From contig CM026562.1 in assembly GCA_015143295.1 (NCBI GenBank), positions 15,838,041 through 15,902,040 on the forward strand: DNA of 64,000 bases, written 5' to 3'. A program made the position numbers and the translations under genes. Source of the DNA: Tetracentron sinense. Its lineage: Eukaryota; Streptophyta; Magnoliopsida; Trochodendrales; Trochodendraceae. Under the pieces are notes generated by a model. The model was given only the letters and a program-made list of their open reading frames with translations. It had not been told where the DNA came from and did not search any database. Shown in pieces: positions 1 to 10,432 of this stretch; the first letter of the stretch is position 1; the number at the start of each line of letters is the position of its first letter.

Positions 1-94
1 TCCTTGCTTGAAAACTTGTCATGTTTGTCTTATCTTATCGTATCATGCGTGTCATGTGTGTCATGCCATGTCATGCTTGCTTGGGAAAGTAAAC

Positions 95-345
95 TACTTG
101 TGAGGGAAGGGAGACCCTTCTTCCTAAATGCCCATGCTTGTCATGCCGTGCCATGTCACGCTTGGAACAGTAAACTACTTGTGAGGGAAGGGAGACCCTT
201 CTTCCTAAATGCTTATGTCATGTCCTTTCACTTGTGAGATGTCCTTGTGAGATGTACTTGCGAGGGAAGGGGAACCCTTCTTATGATATGTATGTACTTG
301 CGAGGGAAGGGAAACCCTTCTTATGATAATGCATGATTGACTTGT
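95..345. repeat. GAAGGG-hairpin tandem repeats in the LTR
   Basis: Several copies of a unit containing GAGGGAAGGGAGACCCTTCTT. Each has the inverted pair GAAGGG/CCCTTC around a 3-nt loop. The same repeat occurs at the equivalent place in the other LTRs of this window. Confidence 0.8.
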
Positions 346-1257
346 CCTTGCCAAGAGCGAGGTAAAACATATCGTAGGATATGTCCCACCTCTAACCATG
401 TTCTTGAAGACCTCGATAAATCATGTAATGCATGCCGTGCTCGTGGGAACCGTGTACATGCTTGCATTTAAATTTAAAATGACATTTGGGTAATTTCACA
501 ACACATGTAGCATCAAAGATTGAGCAATGTAATATTCATATCCTTTAGGGAAAGCAAGAAACACACTATCATAGGCCCTAGTAATATTCAGAATTTATTA
601 GGCATGCCTTTACAAATTTTCAGCTCACTTTATTCACCTTGGCATTTCATCAAACAGGGTGTGTTCATTATGGATTTACCCTACAACATGCTTTTCTAGA
701 TGGGTTTTACTCAAATCGTACATGTATGTTCATTATTGGAACAATGCCCTTCCCCATTTGTTCATCACACACAACCATTGGCATCCAATCGCTCATTCCA
801 TCTCCATTCACCATTCACCATTTACCATTCTCCATTCACCATTCATCCATCTCATAGCACATGTATCAATGAAAGAAAAATCAAAAGAAATAGAGGGAGA
901 AGATGAACTATAACTAGGAGGGTAGCAAAAAGTACCGACCTTGAAGAAATGAGGAAGAAACCCCTTTCCAAAACGACTGTGTAGCTGCTGCCCTAGTTTG
1001 AGGAAATGCTCCTCACGAGTTTGTGCCTTGATCTTGAAGAAAAATGGGCTGGAGGTTGATCTAGGGTTTCAAAACCCTTTGATTTCTCTCCAAAATGGAA
1101 ACCCTAGGTTGGAATCGCCTTCTCCCCTTTCTCCTATTCTCTCAAACTCTCTAAGTGTCGAATGAAGCCCTAAAGGCTCGGGTTAAACTCTTAAGGTAAG
1201 AGTGAACTGACCAAAAGACCGTAATACCCTTACTGGGATTTCTGCAATGACGCGAGG

Positions 1258-1520
1258 ACCGTGAATAGTGCTGAACACATTGTGCTGTGAATAGTGCCAA
1301 CTCGTGGTGCCGTGAATAGTGCCAACTCGTGGTGCCGTTGTCTCATGTACAGCGTGCCCGTGGTGAGTTGTACAACGTACCCGTGGTGAGCTGTACAACG
1401 TGCCCGTGGTGAGTTGTACAACGTACCCGTGGTGAGCTGTACAACGTGCCCGTGGTGAGCTGTACAACGTGCCCGTGGTGAGCTGCACAACGTGCCCGTG
1501 GTGAGTTGTACAACGGATGC
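1258..1520. repeat. U3 minisatellites (about 26-bp and 23-bp units)
   Basis: Three copies of a GTGAATAGTGCCAACTCG-type unit, then about six 23-bp units containing GAGCTGTACAACGTGCCCG. They lie upstream (in LTR sense) of the conserved transcript-start region. They are related to, but shorter than, the AACGT palindrome arrays of elements 1 and 2. Confidence 0.8.
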
Positions 1521-1774
1521 ACACAGTATACGTTATCAGAGTACGTTGTCTGTGCTACGATTTCCTACAGGTACAGACTGTTTTGGCCATATCTTTTGAC
1601 TCGTTCGTCCGATTTTGACGATTCAACTTGCGTTGTGTTCGTACTTCGAAGAGGAACAATTCTGACATTTCAAAATTTCCAAATTCTTCCTCATTTATTA
1701 ATCATACCTCTTAAAAAGGCAAGATGACAACGAAAGTGTCATGTATTAAGCATGAAAAAGTCTGGGGCTCTACA

Positions 1775-4700
1775 GACCCAATCTAACTGTGACAATTCAT
1801 TTCGATGGAATCCGAACTTATTTGCCCTATTTGGGCTCCGAGAGGCCGAAATCCATACTTAGAAAGTATACTTCTGTATAAACGTAAAAAAGCGTACCAA
1901 TTCCAAATTGGGGGCCGGATTTTGATGTCATTTCTTCTAACGCCAGTATTTCGACCAAACCTGTGTGTTGGAATTCATTTCGTTGGAATCCGAGTTCGTT
2001 TGCCCGATTAGGGCACCGAGAGGCCCAAAATTCATGCTTACAAAGTATACTTCAACCTAAACCTACAAACGTCCACAAAATCCAAACCTGTGATAAGATT
2101 TCAATGTCATTTCTTCTAACGCATGTATTTCAATCCAACCTAAGTGTGGGAATTCGTTTCGACAGAATCCGAGGGCGTTTGCTCAATTAGTGAACTGAGA
2201 GGCCCGGAATTCATAACTAGAAAGCATACTTCGGTCTAAACCTACAAACGCGACCAAATCTGAACCTGTGATCAGATTTCAATTCCGATTCTTCTAAATC
2301 GGGTATTTAATCCCAACCTTTGTGTGGGAAATCGTTTCAATGGAATCCGAGGTCGTTTGGCCGATTTTGGCAGCGAGACGCCTGAAATTCATATTTAGAA
2401 AGTCTACTTCGGCCAAAACCTACAAACGCGCCCCAAATATAGACCTGTGATCGGATTTCGTTGTCATTTGTTCTAGCGCCAGTATTTCAATCAAACCTGA
2501 GCGTGGGAATTCATTTGGATGGAATGCATGAAATTCATATTTAGAAAGTCTACTTCGGCCAAAACCTAAAAACGAGCACCAAATCTAAACCTGTGATCGG
2601 ATTTCGATGTAATTAGTTCTAATGCCAATATTTCAACCAAACTTGAGTGTGGGAATTCGTTTGGATGGAATCCGAGGTCGTAAGCCCGATTTGGGCACTG
2701 AGAGGCTCGAAATCCATACTTATAAAGTATACTTCGGCCTAAACCTAAAAACGCGCACCAAATCCTAAGAGGGGGTCGGATTTCGATGTCGTGCTTCTAA
2801 CGCTTGTATTTCGACCCAACCTAAGTGTAGGAATTCAATTCGAAGGAATCCGTGGTCGTTTACCCGATTGGCACACTGAGAAGCCGAAATCCATACTTAT
2901 TACACTTCGGCCTAATCGTAAAAAACCACTCCAATTACGAACTGGGGGTCGGATTTCGATGTTCCTTCTTCAAACGCGCATATTTCAACCAAACCTAAGT
3001 GTGGGAACTCGTTTCGAAGGAATCCAAGGTCGTTTGCCTGATTTGGGCACTGAGAGGCACGAAATCCATACTTGGAAAGCATACTTCGGCCTAAAAAATG
3101 AACAACGCGCGAGGAATCAAAACCTGTTATCAGATTTTGATGTCATTTCTTCTAACGCGTGTATTTGGATCCAACGTAAGTGTGAGAATTCGTTTCAATA
3201 GAATCCGAGGCTGTTTGCCCGATTTGCGCACCAAGAGGCCTCATGCTTAGAAAATATACTTCGACCTTAACCTAAAAAAGTGCACCACATCCAAACCGGG
3301 TCGGATTTTGATGCCGTTTCTTCTAATGAATGAATCTAGACCCAAACTACATGCAAGAATTAATTTCGATGGAATCCGAGTTCGTTTCCCCGATTTGGGC
3401 ACCGAGAGGCCCGAAATTCATACTTAGAAAGTAAATTTCGGCGTAAACATACAAACGCGCACTAAATCCAAACCTGCGATCAGATTTCGATGTCATTTGT
3501 TCTAACTCGTGTATTTCGATCAAACCTAAGTGTAGGAATTCGTTTCGATAGAATACGAGGTCGTTTGCCCGATTTACGCACCGTGAGGCCGAAATCCATA
3601 CTTAGAAAGTATACTTCGGCCTAAAAGTGAAAAAGTGCACTAATTCCAAATTGGGGCTCGGATTTCGATGTCGTTTCTTCTAACGCCTGTATTTTGGACA
3701 AACTAGAGTCAGCGAATTCGTTTTGATGGAATCTGAGGTCTTTTCCCTGATTTGGGCACCAAGAGGCTCAAAATCCATATTTAGAAGGTATACTTCAGCT
3801 TAAACCTATAAATGCGGCCCAAATCCAAACCAGGGGTCGGATTTCGAAGCCGTTTCATCTAACGCTTGTATTTCAACCAAACCTAAGCGTGGGAATTCGT
3901 TTTGCTAATCCAAGGTCGCTAGCTCGATTTAGGCACCGAGAGGCTGAAATTCATACTTAGAAAGTATACTTCGGCCTGAACGTTAAAAAGCATAGCAATT
4001 CCAAATCGGGGGTCGGATATTGATGTCGTTTCTTCTGAACCCTGTATTCCACCAAACCTAAGTGTGGGAATTCGTTTCGATGGAATGCGAGTTTGTTTCT
4101 CCGATTTGGGCACCGAGAGGTTTGAAATCCATACTTAGAAAGTATACTTCGGCCTAAACCTACAAATGTGCACCAAATCTAAACCGAGGGTCAGATTTCA
4201 ATGTCATTTCTTCTAATGCATGTATTTCAACCAAGTTTATGTGTGGGAATTCATTTCAATGGAATCCAAGACCATTTGCCCGATTTTGGCATTGAGAGGC
4301 ACAAAATCCGTACTTAGAAAGTATACCTCAGCCTAAACCTACAAACGCGCACAAAATCCAGACCCGTGATCGCATTTCTATGTCATTTCTTATAACACGT
4401 GTATTTTGATCCAACCTAAGTCTGGGAATTCGTTTCGATAGAATCCGAGTTCGTTTGCCCGATTTGCGCATCGAGAGGCCGAAATCGATACTTAGAAAGT
4501 ATACTGAATCCTAAACCTTAAAAAGTGAACCACATCCAAACCGGGGGTCGGATTTCGATGCCGTTTCTTCTAACGCGTGTATTTCGACCCAATCAAACTG
4601 TCATAAATCGTTTCGATGGAATCCGAATTTGTTTGCCCGATTTGGGCACCAAGAGGCCCAAAATTATTGCTTACAAAGTATACTTCGGCCTAAACCTACG

Positions 4701-7700
4701 AACGTGCACAAAATCCAAACCTGTGACAAGATTTTGATGTCATTTTTTCTAATGCATGTATTACAATCCAACCTAATTGTGGGAATTCGTTTCGACAGAA
4801 TCCGAGGGCGTTTGCTCGATTTTGGAACCAAGAGGCCCGAAATTCATAACTAGAAAGTATACTTCGGTCTAAGCCTACAAACGTGCACCAAATCTAAACC
4901 TGTGATCGGATTTCGATCCCGATTCTTCTAAAGTGGGTATTTCAACCCAGCCGTAGTGTGGGAAATCGTTTCAATGGAATCCGGGGTCGTTTGCCAGATT
5001 TGGTCACCGAGACGCCTGAAATTCATATTTAGAAAGTCTACTTCGGCCAAAACATACAAACGCGCACCAAATCTAGACCTGTGATCGGATTTCATTGCCA
5101 TTTATTCTAACGCCAGTATTTCGACCAAACCTGAGTGTGGGAATTCGTTTGGATGGAATGCCTGAAATTCATATTTAGAAAGTCTACTTCAACCAAAACC
5201 TAAAAACGCGCAACAAATCCAAACCTATGATTGGATTTCGATTTCATTTGTTCTAACGCCAGTATTTCGACCAAACCTGAGTGTGGGAATTCGTTTGGCT
5301 GGAATCCATGGTCGTTACCCCGATTTGGGCACTGAGAGGATCGAAATCCATACTTAGAAAGTATACTTCAGCCTAAACCTAAAAACGCGCACCAAATCCA
5401 AACAGGGGGTCGGATTTCAATGTCGTACTTTTAACGGGTGTATTTCGACCCAACCTAAGTGTAGGAATTCGATTCGAAGGAATCCGTGGTCATTTACCCG
5501 ATTGGCGCACTGAGAAGCTGAAATCCAAACTAAGAATGTATACTTCGGCCTAAATGTAAAAAAGCACTCCAATTCCGAACCTGGGGTCGGATTTTGATGT
5601 TCCTTCTTCAAACGCGTACAATTTGACTAAACCTTAGTGTGGGAATTCGTTTCGATGGAATCCAAGGTCGTTACCCCGATTTGGGCACTGAGAGGCTCGA
5701 AATCCATACTTAGAAAGTATACTTCGGCCTAAACCTAAAAATGCGCACCAAATCCAAACACGGGGTCGGATTTCAATGTCGTACTTCTAACGCTTGTATT
5801 TCGACCCAACCTAAGTGTAGGAAATCGATTCGAAGGAATCCGTGGTCGTTTCCAGATTGGGGCACCGAGAAGCCGAAATCCATACTTAGAAAGTATACTT
5901 TGGCCTAAACGTAAAAAACCACTCCAATTTTGAACCGGGGGTCGGATTTCGATGTTCCTTCTTCAAACGCATATATTTTGACCAAACCTAAGTGTGGGAA
6001 TTCATTTCGATGGAATCCGAGGACGTTTGCCCGATTTGGGCACCGAGAAGCTCGAAATTCATACTTAGAAAGTATACTTCGGACTAAAAAAATGAACAAC
6101 GCGCAAGGAATCAAAACCAGCGATCAGATTTCGATGTGATTTCTTCTAATGCGTGTATTTCGATCCAACATAAGTGTGAGAATTCGTTTAAATAGAATCC
6201 GAGGCCATTTGCCAGATTTGCGCACCAAGTGGCTGAAACTCATGCTTAGAAAGTATACTTTATCCTAAACCTAAAAAAGTGCACCACATCCAAACCGGGG
6301 ATCGGATTTTTATGCCCTTTCTCTAATGCATGTATCTCCAACCAACCTAAGTGTAAGAATTCGTTTCGATGGAATCCAAGTTCGTTTCCCCGATTTGGGC
6401 ACCGAGAGGCCCGAAATTCATACTTAGAAAGTAAAGTTCGGCCTAAACCTACAAACGCGCACCAAATCCAAACCTGTGATTAGATTTCAATGTAATTTGT
6501 TCTAACTCATGTATTTCAATCAAACCTAAGTGTAGGAATTCGTTTCGAAAGAATACGAGGTCGTTTGCCCGATTTACGCACCGAGAGGCCGAAATCCATA
6601 CTTAGAAAGTATAATTCGGCCAAAAAGTAAAAAAGCGCACTAATTTCAAACTGTGGCTCAGATTTCAATGTTGTTTCATTTAACGCTTGTATTTCGACCG
6701 AACCTGAGTCCAGGAATTCGTTTTGATGGAATCCGAGGTCTTTTCCCTAATTTGTGTACTGAGAGGCTCAAAATCCATATTTAGAAAGTATACTTCAGCG
6801 TAAACCTACAAAGGCGGCCCAAATCAAAAATGGGGTTCAGATTTCAAAGTCGTTTCCTCTAATGCTTGTATTTCAAACATATTCGTTTCGCTGGAATCCA
6901 AGGATGCTAGCTCGATTTAGGCACCGAGAGGGCGAAATTCATACTTATAAAGTATACTTCGGCCTAAACGTAAAAAAGCGTAGCAATACCAAATCGGGGT
7001 CGGATAATGTCGTTTCTTCTAACGCCTGTTTTTTGACCAAACTGGAGTGTGGGAATTCGTTTCGATGGAATGCGAGGTGGTTTCTCCGATTTGGGCACCG
7101 AGAGGTTTGAAATCCATACTTAGAAAGTATACTTCGGCCTGAACCCACAAATGTGCACCAAATCCAAACCGAGGGTCAGATTTTGATATCGTTTCTTCTA
7201 ACGCATGTATTTCGACCAAACCTAAGTGTGGGAATTCGTTTCAATGGAATCTGAGACCGTTTGCCCAATTTTGGCATCGAGAGGCTCAAAATCCATATTT
7301 AAAAGTATACCTCGGCCTAAACCTACAAACACGCACAAAATCCAAACCCGTGAACGCATTTTGATGTCATTTCTCCTAACGCGTGTATTTCGATCCAACC
7401 TAAGTGCGGGAATTCGTTTCGATAGAATCCGAGTTCGTTTGCCCGATTTGCGCACCGAGAGGTCGAAATCTTTACTTAGAAAGTATACTTCGTCCTAAAC
7501 CTAAAAAAGTGTACCACATCCAAACTGGGGGTCGGATTTTCATGTCGTTTCTTCTAACGCGTGTATTTCGACCCAATCTAACTATGATAGATCGTTTTGA
7601 TGGAGTCCAAGTTCGTTTGCCTGTCTTGGGCTCCGAGAGGCTGAAATCCTTACTTAGAAATATACTCCAGTATAAATGTAAAAAAGCATACCAAATCCAA

Positions 7701-7764
7701 ATCGGGGTCGGATTTTGACGTCGTTTCTTCTAACGCCTGTATTTCGACCAAACTTGAGTGTTGG
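1775..7764. repeat. ~180-bp satellite, block 1, in 16-monomer higher-order repeat
   Basis: Tandem monomers of about 175-180 bp carrying the landmarks GGAATTCGTTTCGATGG, GATTTGGGCACCGAGAGG and CTTAGAAAGTATACTTCGG. Monomer types recur in a fixed order (M1 marked by TCTAACTGTGAC, M3 by TTCGACAGAATCC, M9 by TTTCAATAGAATCC, and so on). The first full unit, 1775 to about 4590, holds 16 monomers (~2.8 kb; M5 is shortened to ~140 bp). The second unit, about 4590-7570, has M1 and M2 fused near 4600-4680 and an M7/M8-like pair duplicated near 5450-5990. A third unit is cut at 7764 in M2 by element 1. No gene is seen. Short open frames arise because ~180 is a multiple of three. The family is not identified by name. 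Confidence 0.95.
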
Positions 7765-7789
7765 TCGGAAGGCACTAAAGAAGTAGCTC

Positions 7790-8262
7790 GGAAGGCACTA
7801 AGGACGTAGCTCTGATAACGTGCTCTGACAACGTGCTCTGATAAGGCACAGACAACGCATAGACAACGTACTCTGATAACGTAGCTCTAGCTCTGATAAC
7901 GTATACGTTGTGCATCCGTTGTGCAACCGACAACGGGTACGTCGTGCAGCAGACAACGTATACGTTGTGCATCCGTTGTGCAACAGACAACGTGTACGTT
8001 GTACAGCAAACAACGTGTACGTTGTACAGCTCACGACGGGCACGTTGTACATAACACAACAGACAACGAGCTCAGCTATGCACAACACAACGTGACAACG
8101 TACTCGGCACTATTCACAGCACGTGTTCAGCACTATTCACAGCACAACGTACTCGGCACTATTCACAGCACAACGTGTTCAGCACTATTCACAGCACAAC
8201 GTGTTTGGCACTATTCACAGCACAACGTGTTTGGCACTATTCACAGCACGTGTTCGGCACTC
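7790..8262. repeat. U3 palindrome and 26-bp arrays, segment A of 5' LTR
   Basis: First an array rich in the perfect palindrome CAACGTATACGTTG and the hairpin CAACGT-AC-ACGTTG, spaced by GCATCCGTTGTGCAACAGA-type linkers. Then from about 8100 come copies of a 26-bp unit beginning CACTATTCACAGCACAACG. They end just before the conserved GCAGAAATTTCAGTAAGG block upstream of the inferred promoter. Confidence 0.85.
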
Positions 8263-9280
8263 GTGTTTTTGCAGAAATTTCAGTAAGGGTATTATGGTCT
8301 TTTGGTCGGTTCACTCTTACCTTAAGAGTTTAACCCGAGCCTTTAGGGCTCATTCTCAACACTTAGAGGATTTGGGGGATTAGAAGAGAGGAGAAAGGGT
8401 TTCCTAAGCTAGGATTTTGCTTTTGGAGAAGAATAAAAGGGGTTTTGAGACCCTAGATCACTTCAAGTCCGGTTTTTCTCCAAGATCACGGCTCAAGCAC
8501 TCGTGGAGAGCGTTCCCCAAGCTAGGGCAGCACCTCACGTTCGTTTTTGGAATGGGTTTCTTCCTCATTTCTTCAAGGTCGGTACTTCTTACTACCCTCC
8601 TAGTTATAGCTTCCCTTTTTCCTTTGTTTCTCCTTGTTTTCCTTCACTTATATATGTGTTATGAGATTGGTGGTATGAATGGTGAATGGAGATGGATGTT
8701 GGCGAATGGATGCCGTGTGGATGATGTGATGAACGAATGGGAAAGGGCATTGTACTAATAATGAACATACAAGTGTGATGTGAGCATAACCCACCTAGAA
8801 AAGCATGATCTAGGTTTAAGTGAATAATGAACACACCCCATGTTTGATGAAATGCCAAGGTGAACAAAATAAATGATAAATTAAGGGAACCCATGCTTAA
8901 TTGCTCTTTAAATTTGTTAGGGTTCATGATAGTGTGTTTCTTACATTTCTTAAAATGTGTAGATTATTACTCACTTAAATTGTTATATGCTATGCTTTGT
9001 GAATTACCCCAAATTACCATATTTAATTCCAAATGCAAGTATGCACACGATCTCACGAGCACGCATGAAATGACGTGATTTACCGATGTTTTAAGTATGG
9101 GACGAAAAGGTGGGGCATATCCTAAGATATGTTTCACTTCGCTTTTGACAAGGGCAAGACAATCATGCATTGCATAGGGAAAGGTCTCCCATCCCCTCGC
9201 ATGACATGCATAGCATGGCATGACACGCATAGCATAGCATCACATGACTCGCATAACTCTGCATGGCATGACACGCATGG

Positions 9281-9480
9281 ATGCTAGTTGCGACGGGCTA
9301 TGAACGGCAACTAGGCATTCACATTCCGCATGGATGCTAGTTGCGACGGGCTATGAACGGGAACCAGGCATACCCATCTACATATAGGGTACTAGTTGCG
9401 ACGGACTATGAACGGCAACTAGGCATATCATTCAGTGTACAGGGTACTAGTTGCGACGGGCTATGAACGCAACTAGGCAT
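9281..9480. repeat. CTAGTTGC...GCAACTAG hairpin array
   Basis: Four units about 50 bp apart. Each contains an 8-bp perfect inverted repeat (CTAGTTGC / GCAACTAG) around a loop with GACGGGCTATGAACG; some arms carry a base change. It occurs only in segment A LTRs (here and 21721-21975). Confidence 0.85.
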
Positions 9481-9793
9481 GTGAACATGTTTAAATTATG
9501 AACAAGCAAGTATGATACTCGCATGACGCGCATGACATGACATGGCTCGCATGATGAAAGCATGACAAGCATGACACGGTTAACAAGTTCCCAATCACGC
9601 AAAGGGTATTTCAAGTCAAGTCAAGTGCACGATGTTTTCAAGGGTTTTATCAGTCTTTCTGATTGCAAGCATGAATATAAATTGCTTTACTTCCTTGTAT
9701 GATATAAATTGTTCCTGTTCTATATATGCAACTTGCTTCCTACTCTATGTATGCTATCTGTATACTATGACTGTTGGTTAGTATTTAGTACCC

Positions 9794-9814
9794 GCTGAGT
9801 ATTCCATGCTCAGC
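9794..9814 (+). other. Conserved LTR stem-loop GCTGAG/CTCAGC
   Basis: Perfect 6-bp arms with a 9-nt loop (TATTCCATG), ending 10 nt before the micro-ORF start codon. Equivalent copies lie at 11833-11853, 22288-22308, 24305-24325, 43433-43453, 54072-54092 and 62290-62310. The copies at 18754-18774 and 51049-51069 carry one arm change each. Confidence 0.7.
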
Positions 9815-9824
9815 CGTACTTCTT

Positions 9825-9941
9825 ATGTCGGCAGGTTCTGAGGGAGCTGCTGCTCCATTTGATGTTTGTGCTGGTCCATGGGTGGAGGAGGAGTACGTCG
9901 AGGAGCCTTTTGAGGAACCTCCCGTAGAGGGTTATCAGTAG
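9825..9941 (+). CDS. LTR micro-ORF (38 codons), segment A
   Basis: Short ORF starting MSAGSEGA with an acidic, aromatic core PWVEEEY and ending ...GYQ-stop. Nine copies exist in the window: seven in subfamily A/B-segment LTRs, one in the element 3 LTR, and a diverged 46-codon version in the subfamily-B LTR. This copy lacks one codon relative to most, an in-frame 3-nt deletion. The ATG lies 10 nt after the conserved stem-loop. No known domain is recognised. It would be an upstream ORF in the genomic RNA leader, or the sequence could be a downstream exon, since CGGCAG|GT resembles a splice acceptor. Expression is unproven. Confidence 0.5.
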   Translation: MSAGSEGAAAPFDVCAGPWVEEEYVEEPFEEPPVEGYQ

Positions 9942-10240
9942 GTGGTGTTAGATTCTGAGTGGAGTAGCTGTGGGTGAGCATGAGTGATTATATCCATGTA
10001 TTTTGGCGGGCATGTCCGCACTTTCTTTGTTTTGATTTCTTTGTATTAAACTTGGACCATGTGTATACACTTCGAGGTTGTTAGACTTCCGCTGTGTTTT
10101 ATAGTTATGTTTCCGCTGTCATCCTCTATTGTATATGCTCTGTGGGTTTTTGTAGGTTTGTTTGTCAAGCAAGTCATGTAAGCCATGATTAGTCGTCCAA
10201 AGTTCACTCTAACTCCTAGGGTGGGTTTTGGGTCGCGACA

Positions 10241-10432
10241 GGCACTATTCACAGCACAACGTGTTCGGCACTATTCATAGCACAACATGTTCGGCACTAC
10301 TCACAGCACAACGTGTTTAGCACTATTCACAGCACAACGTGTTCGGCACTATTCACAGTACAACGTGTTCGGCACTGTTCACAGCACAACGTGTTTGACA
10401 CTATTCACAGCTCAACGTGTTCGGCACTCGTG
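10241..10432. repeat. 26-bp U3 repeats at the start of LTR segment B
   Basis: About seven copies of the CACTATTCACAGCACAACG-type 26-bp unit directly follow the complete LTR end at 10240. The unit starts abruptly, with no LTR TG terminus, which marks the composite junction. Confidence 0.85.

Larger units (their letters stand above)
1..1774 (-). mobile_element. Partial LTR of a Tekay-type chromovirus, cut by the window edge
   Basis: Read on the minus strand, this starts with the LTR terminus TGTAGAGCCCC-like (complement ends ...GGGCTCTACA at 1774) and runs through U3 into the R/U5 part, matching the LTRs at 57581-59130 and 61862-64000. Its first bases match about 62500. It abuts satellite DNA at 1775. 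The flank GACCC would be half of a target duplication, but the other end lies outside the window. Whether it is a solo LTR or part of an element cannot be decided. Confidence 0.85.

Noticed and set aside
2791-3201. Open frames of 60-164 codons in the satellite (also 27348-27842, 7404-7718, 31159-31473)
   Set aside because: They follow the ~180-bp period (60 codons), occur on both strands, start and stop at random points in monomers and match the repeat rather than any domain.
1775-7764. Satellite as telomeric, rDNA spacer or 5S array
   Set aside because: No telomere heptamers, no rRNA or 5S sequence, no polymerase III boxes in regular register.
8417-8758. ~90-110 codon open frame repeated in several LTRs (also 10584-10853, 44435-44704, 52049-52318)
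   Set aside because: No ATG start in good context (opens with TTG). It recurs only because the LTR recurs, and it is absent from subfamily B.
9281-9480. Regularly spaced hairpin repeats as a CRISPR array
   Set aside because: Spacers are themselves similar, the units lie inside an LTR of a plant element, and no cas genes exist.
10236-10245. A-B LTR junction as an assembly artefact or simple head-to-tail LTR repeat
   Set aside because: The same junction occurs independently at 22737/22738 with shared variants, and A and B differ in their repeats, so collapse or duplication of one LTR does not explain it.
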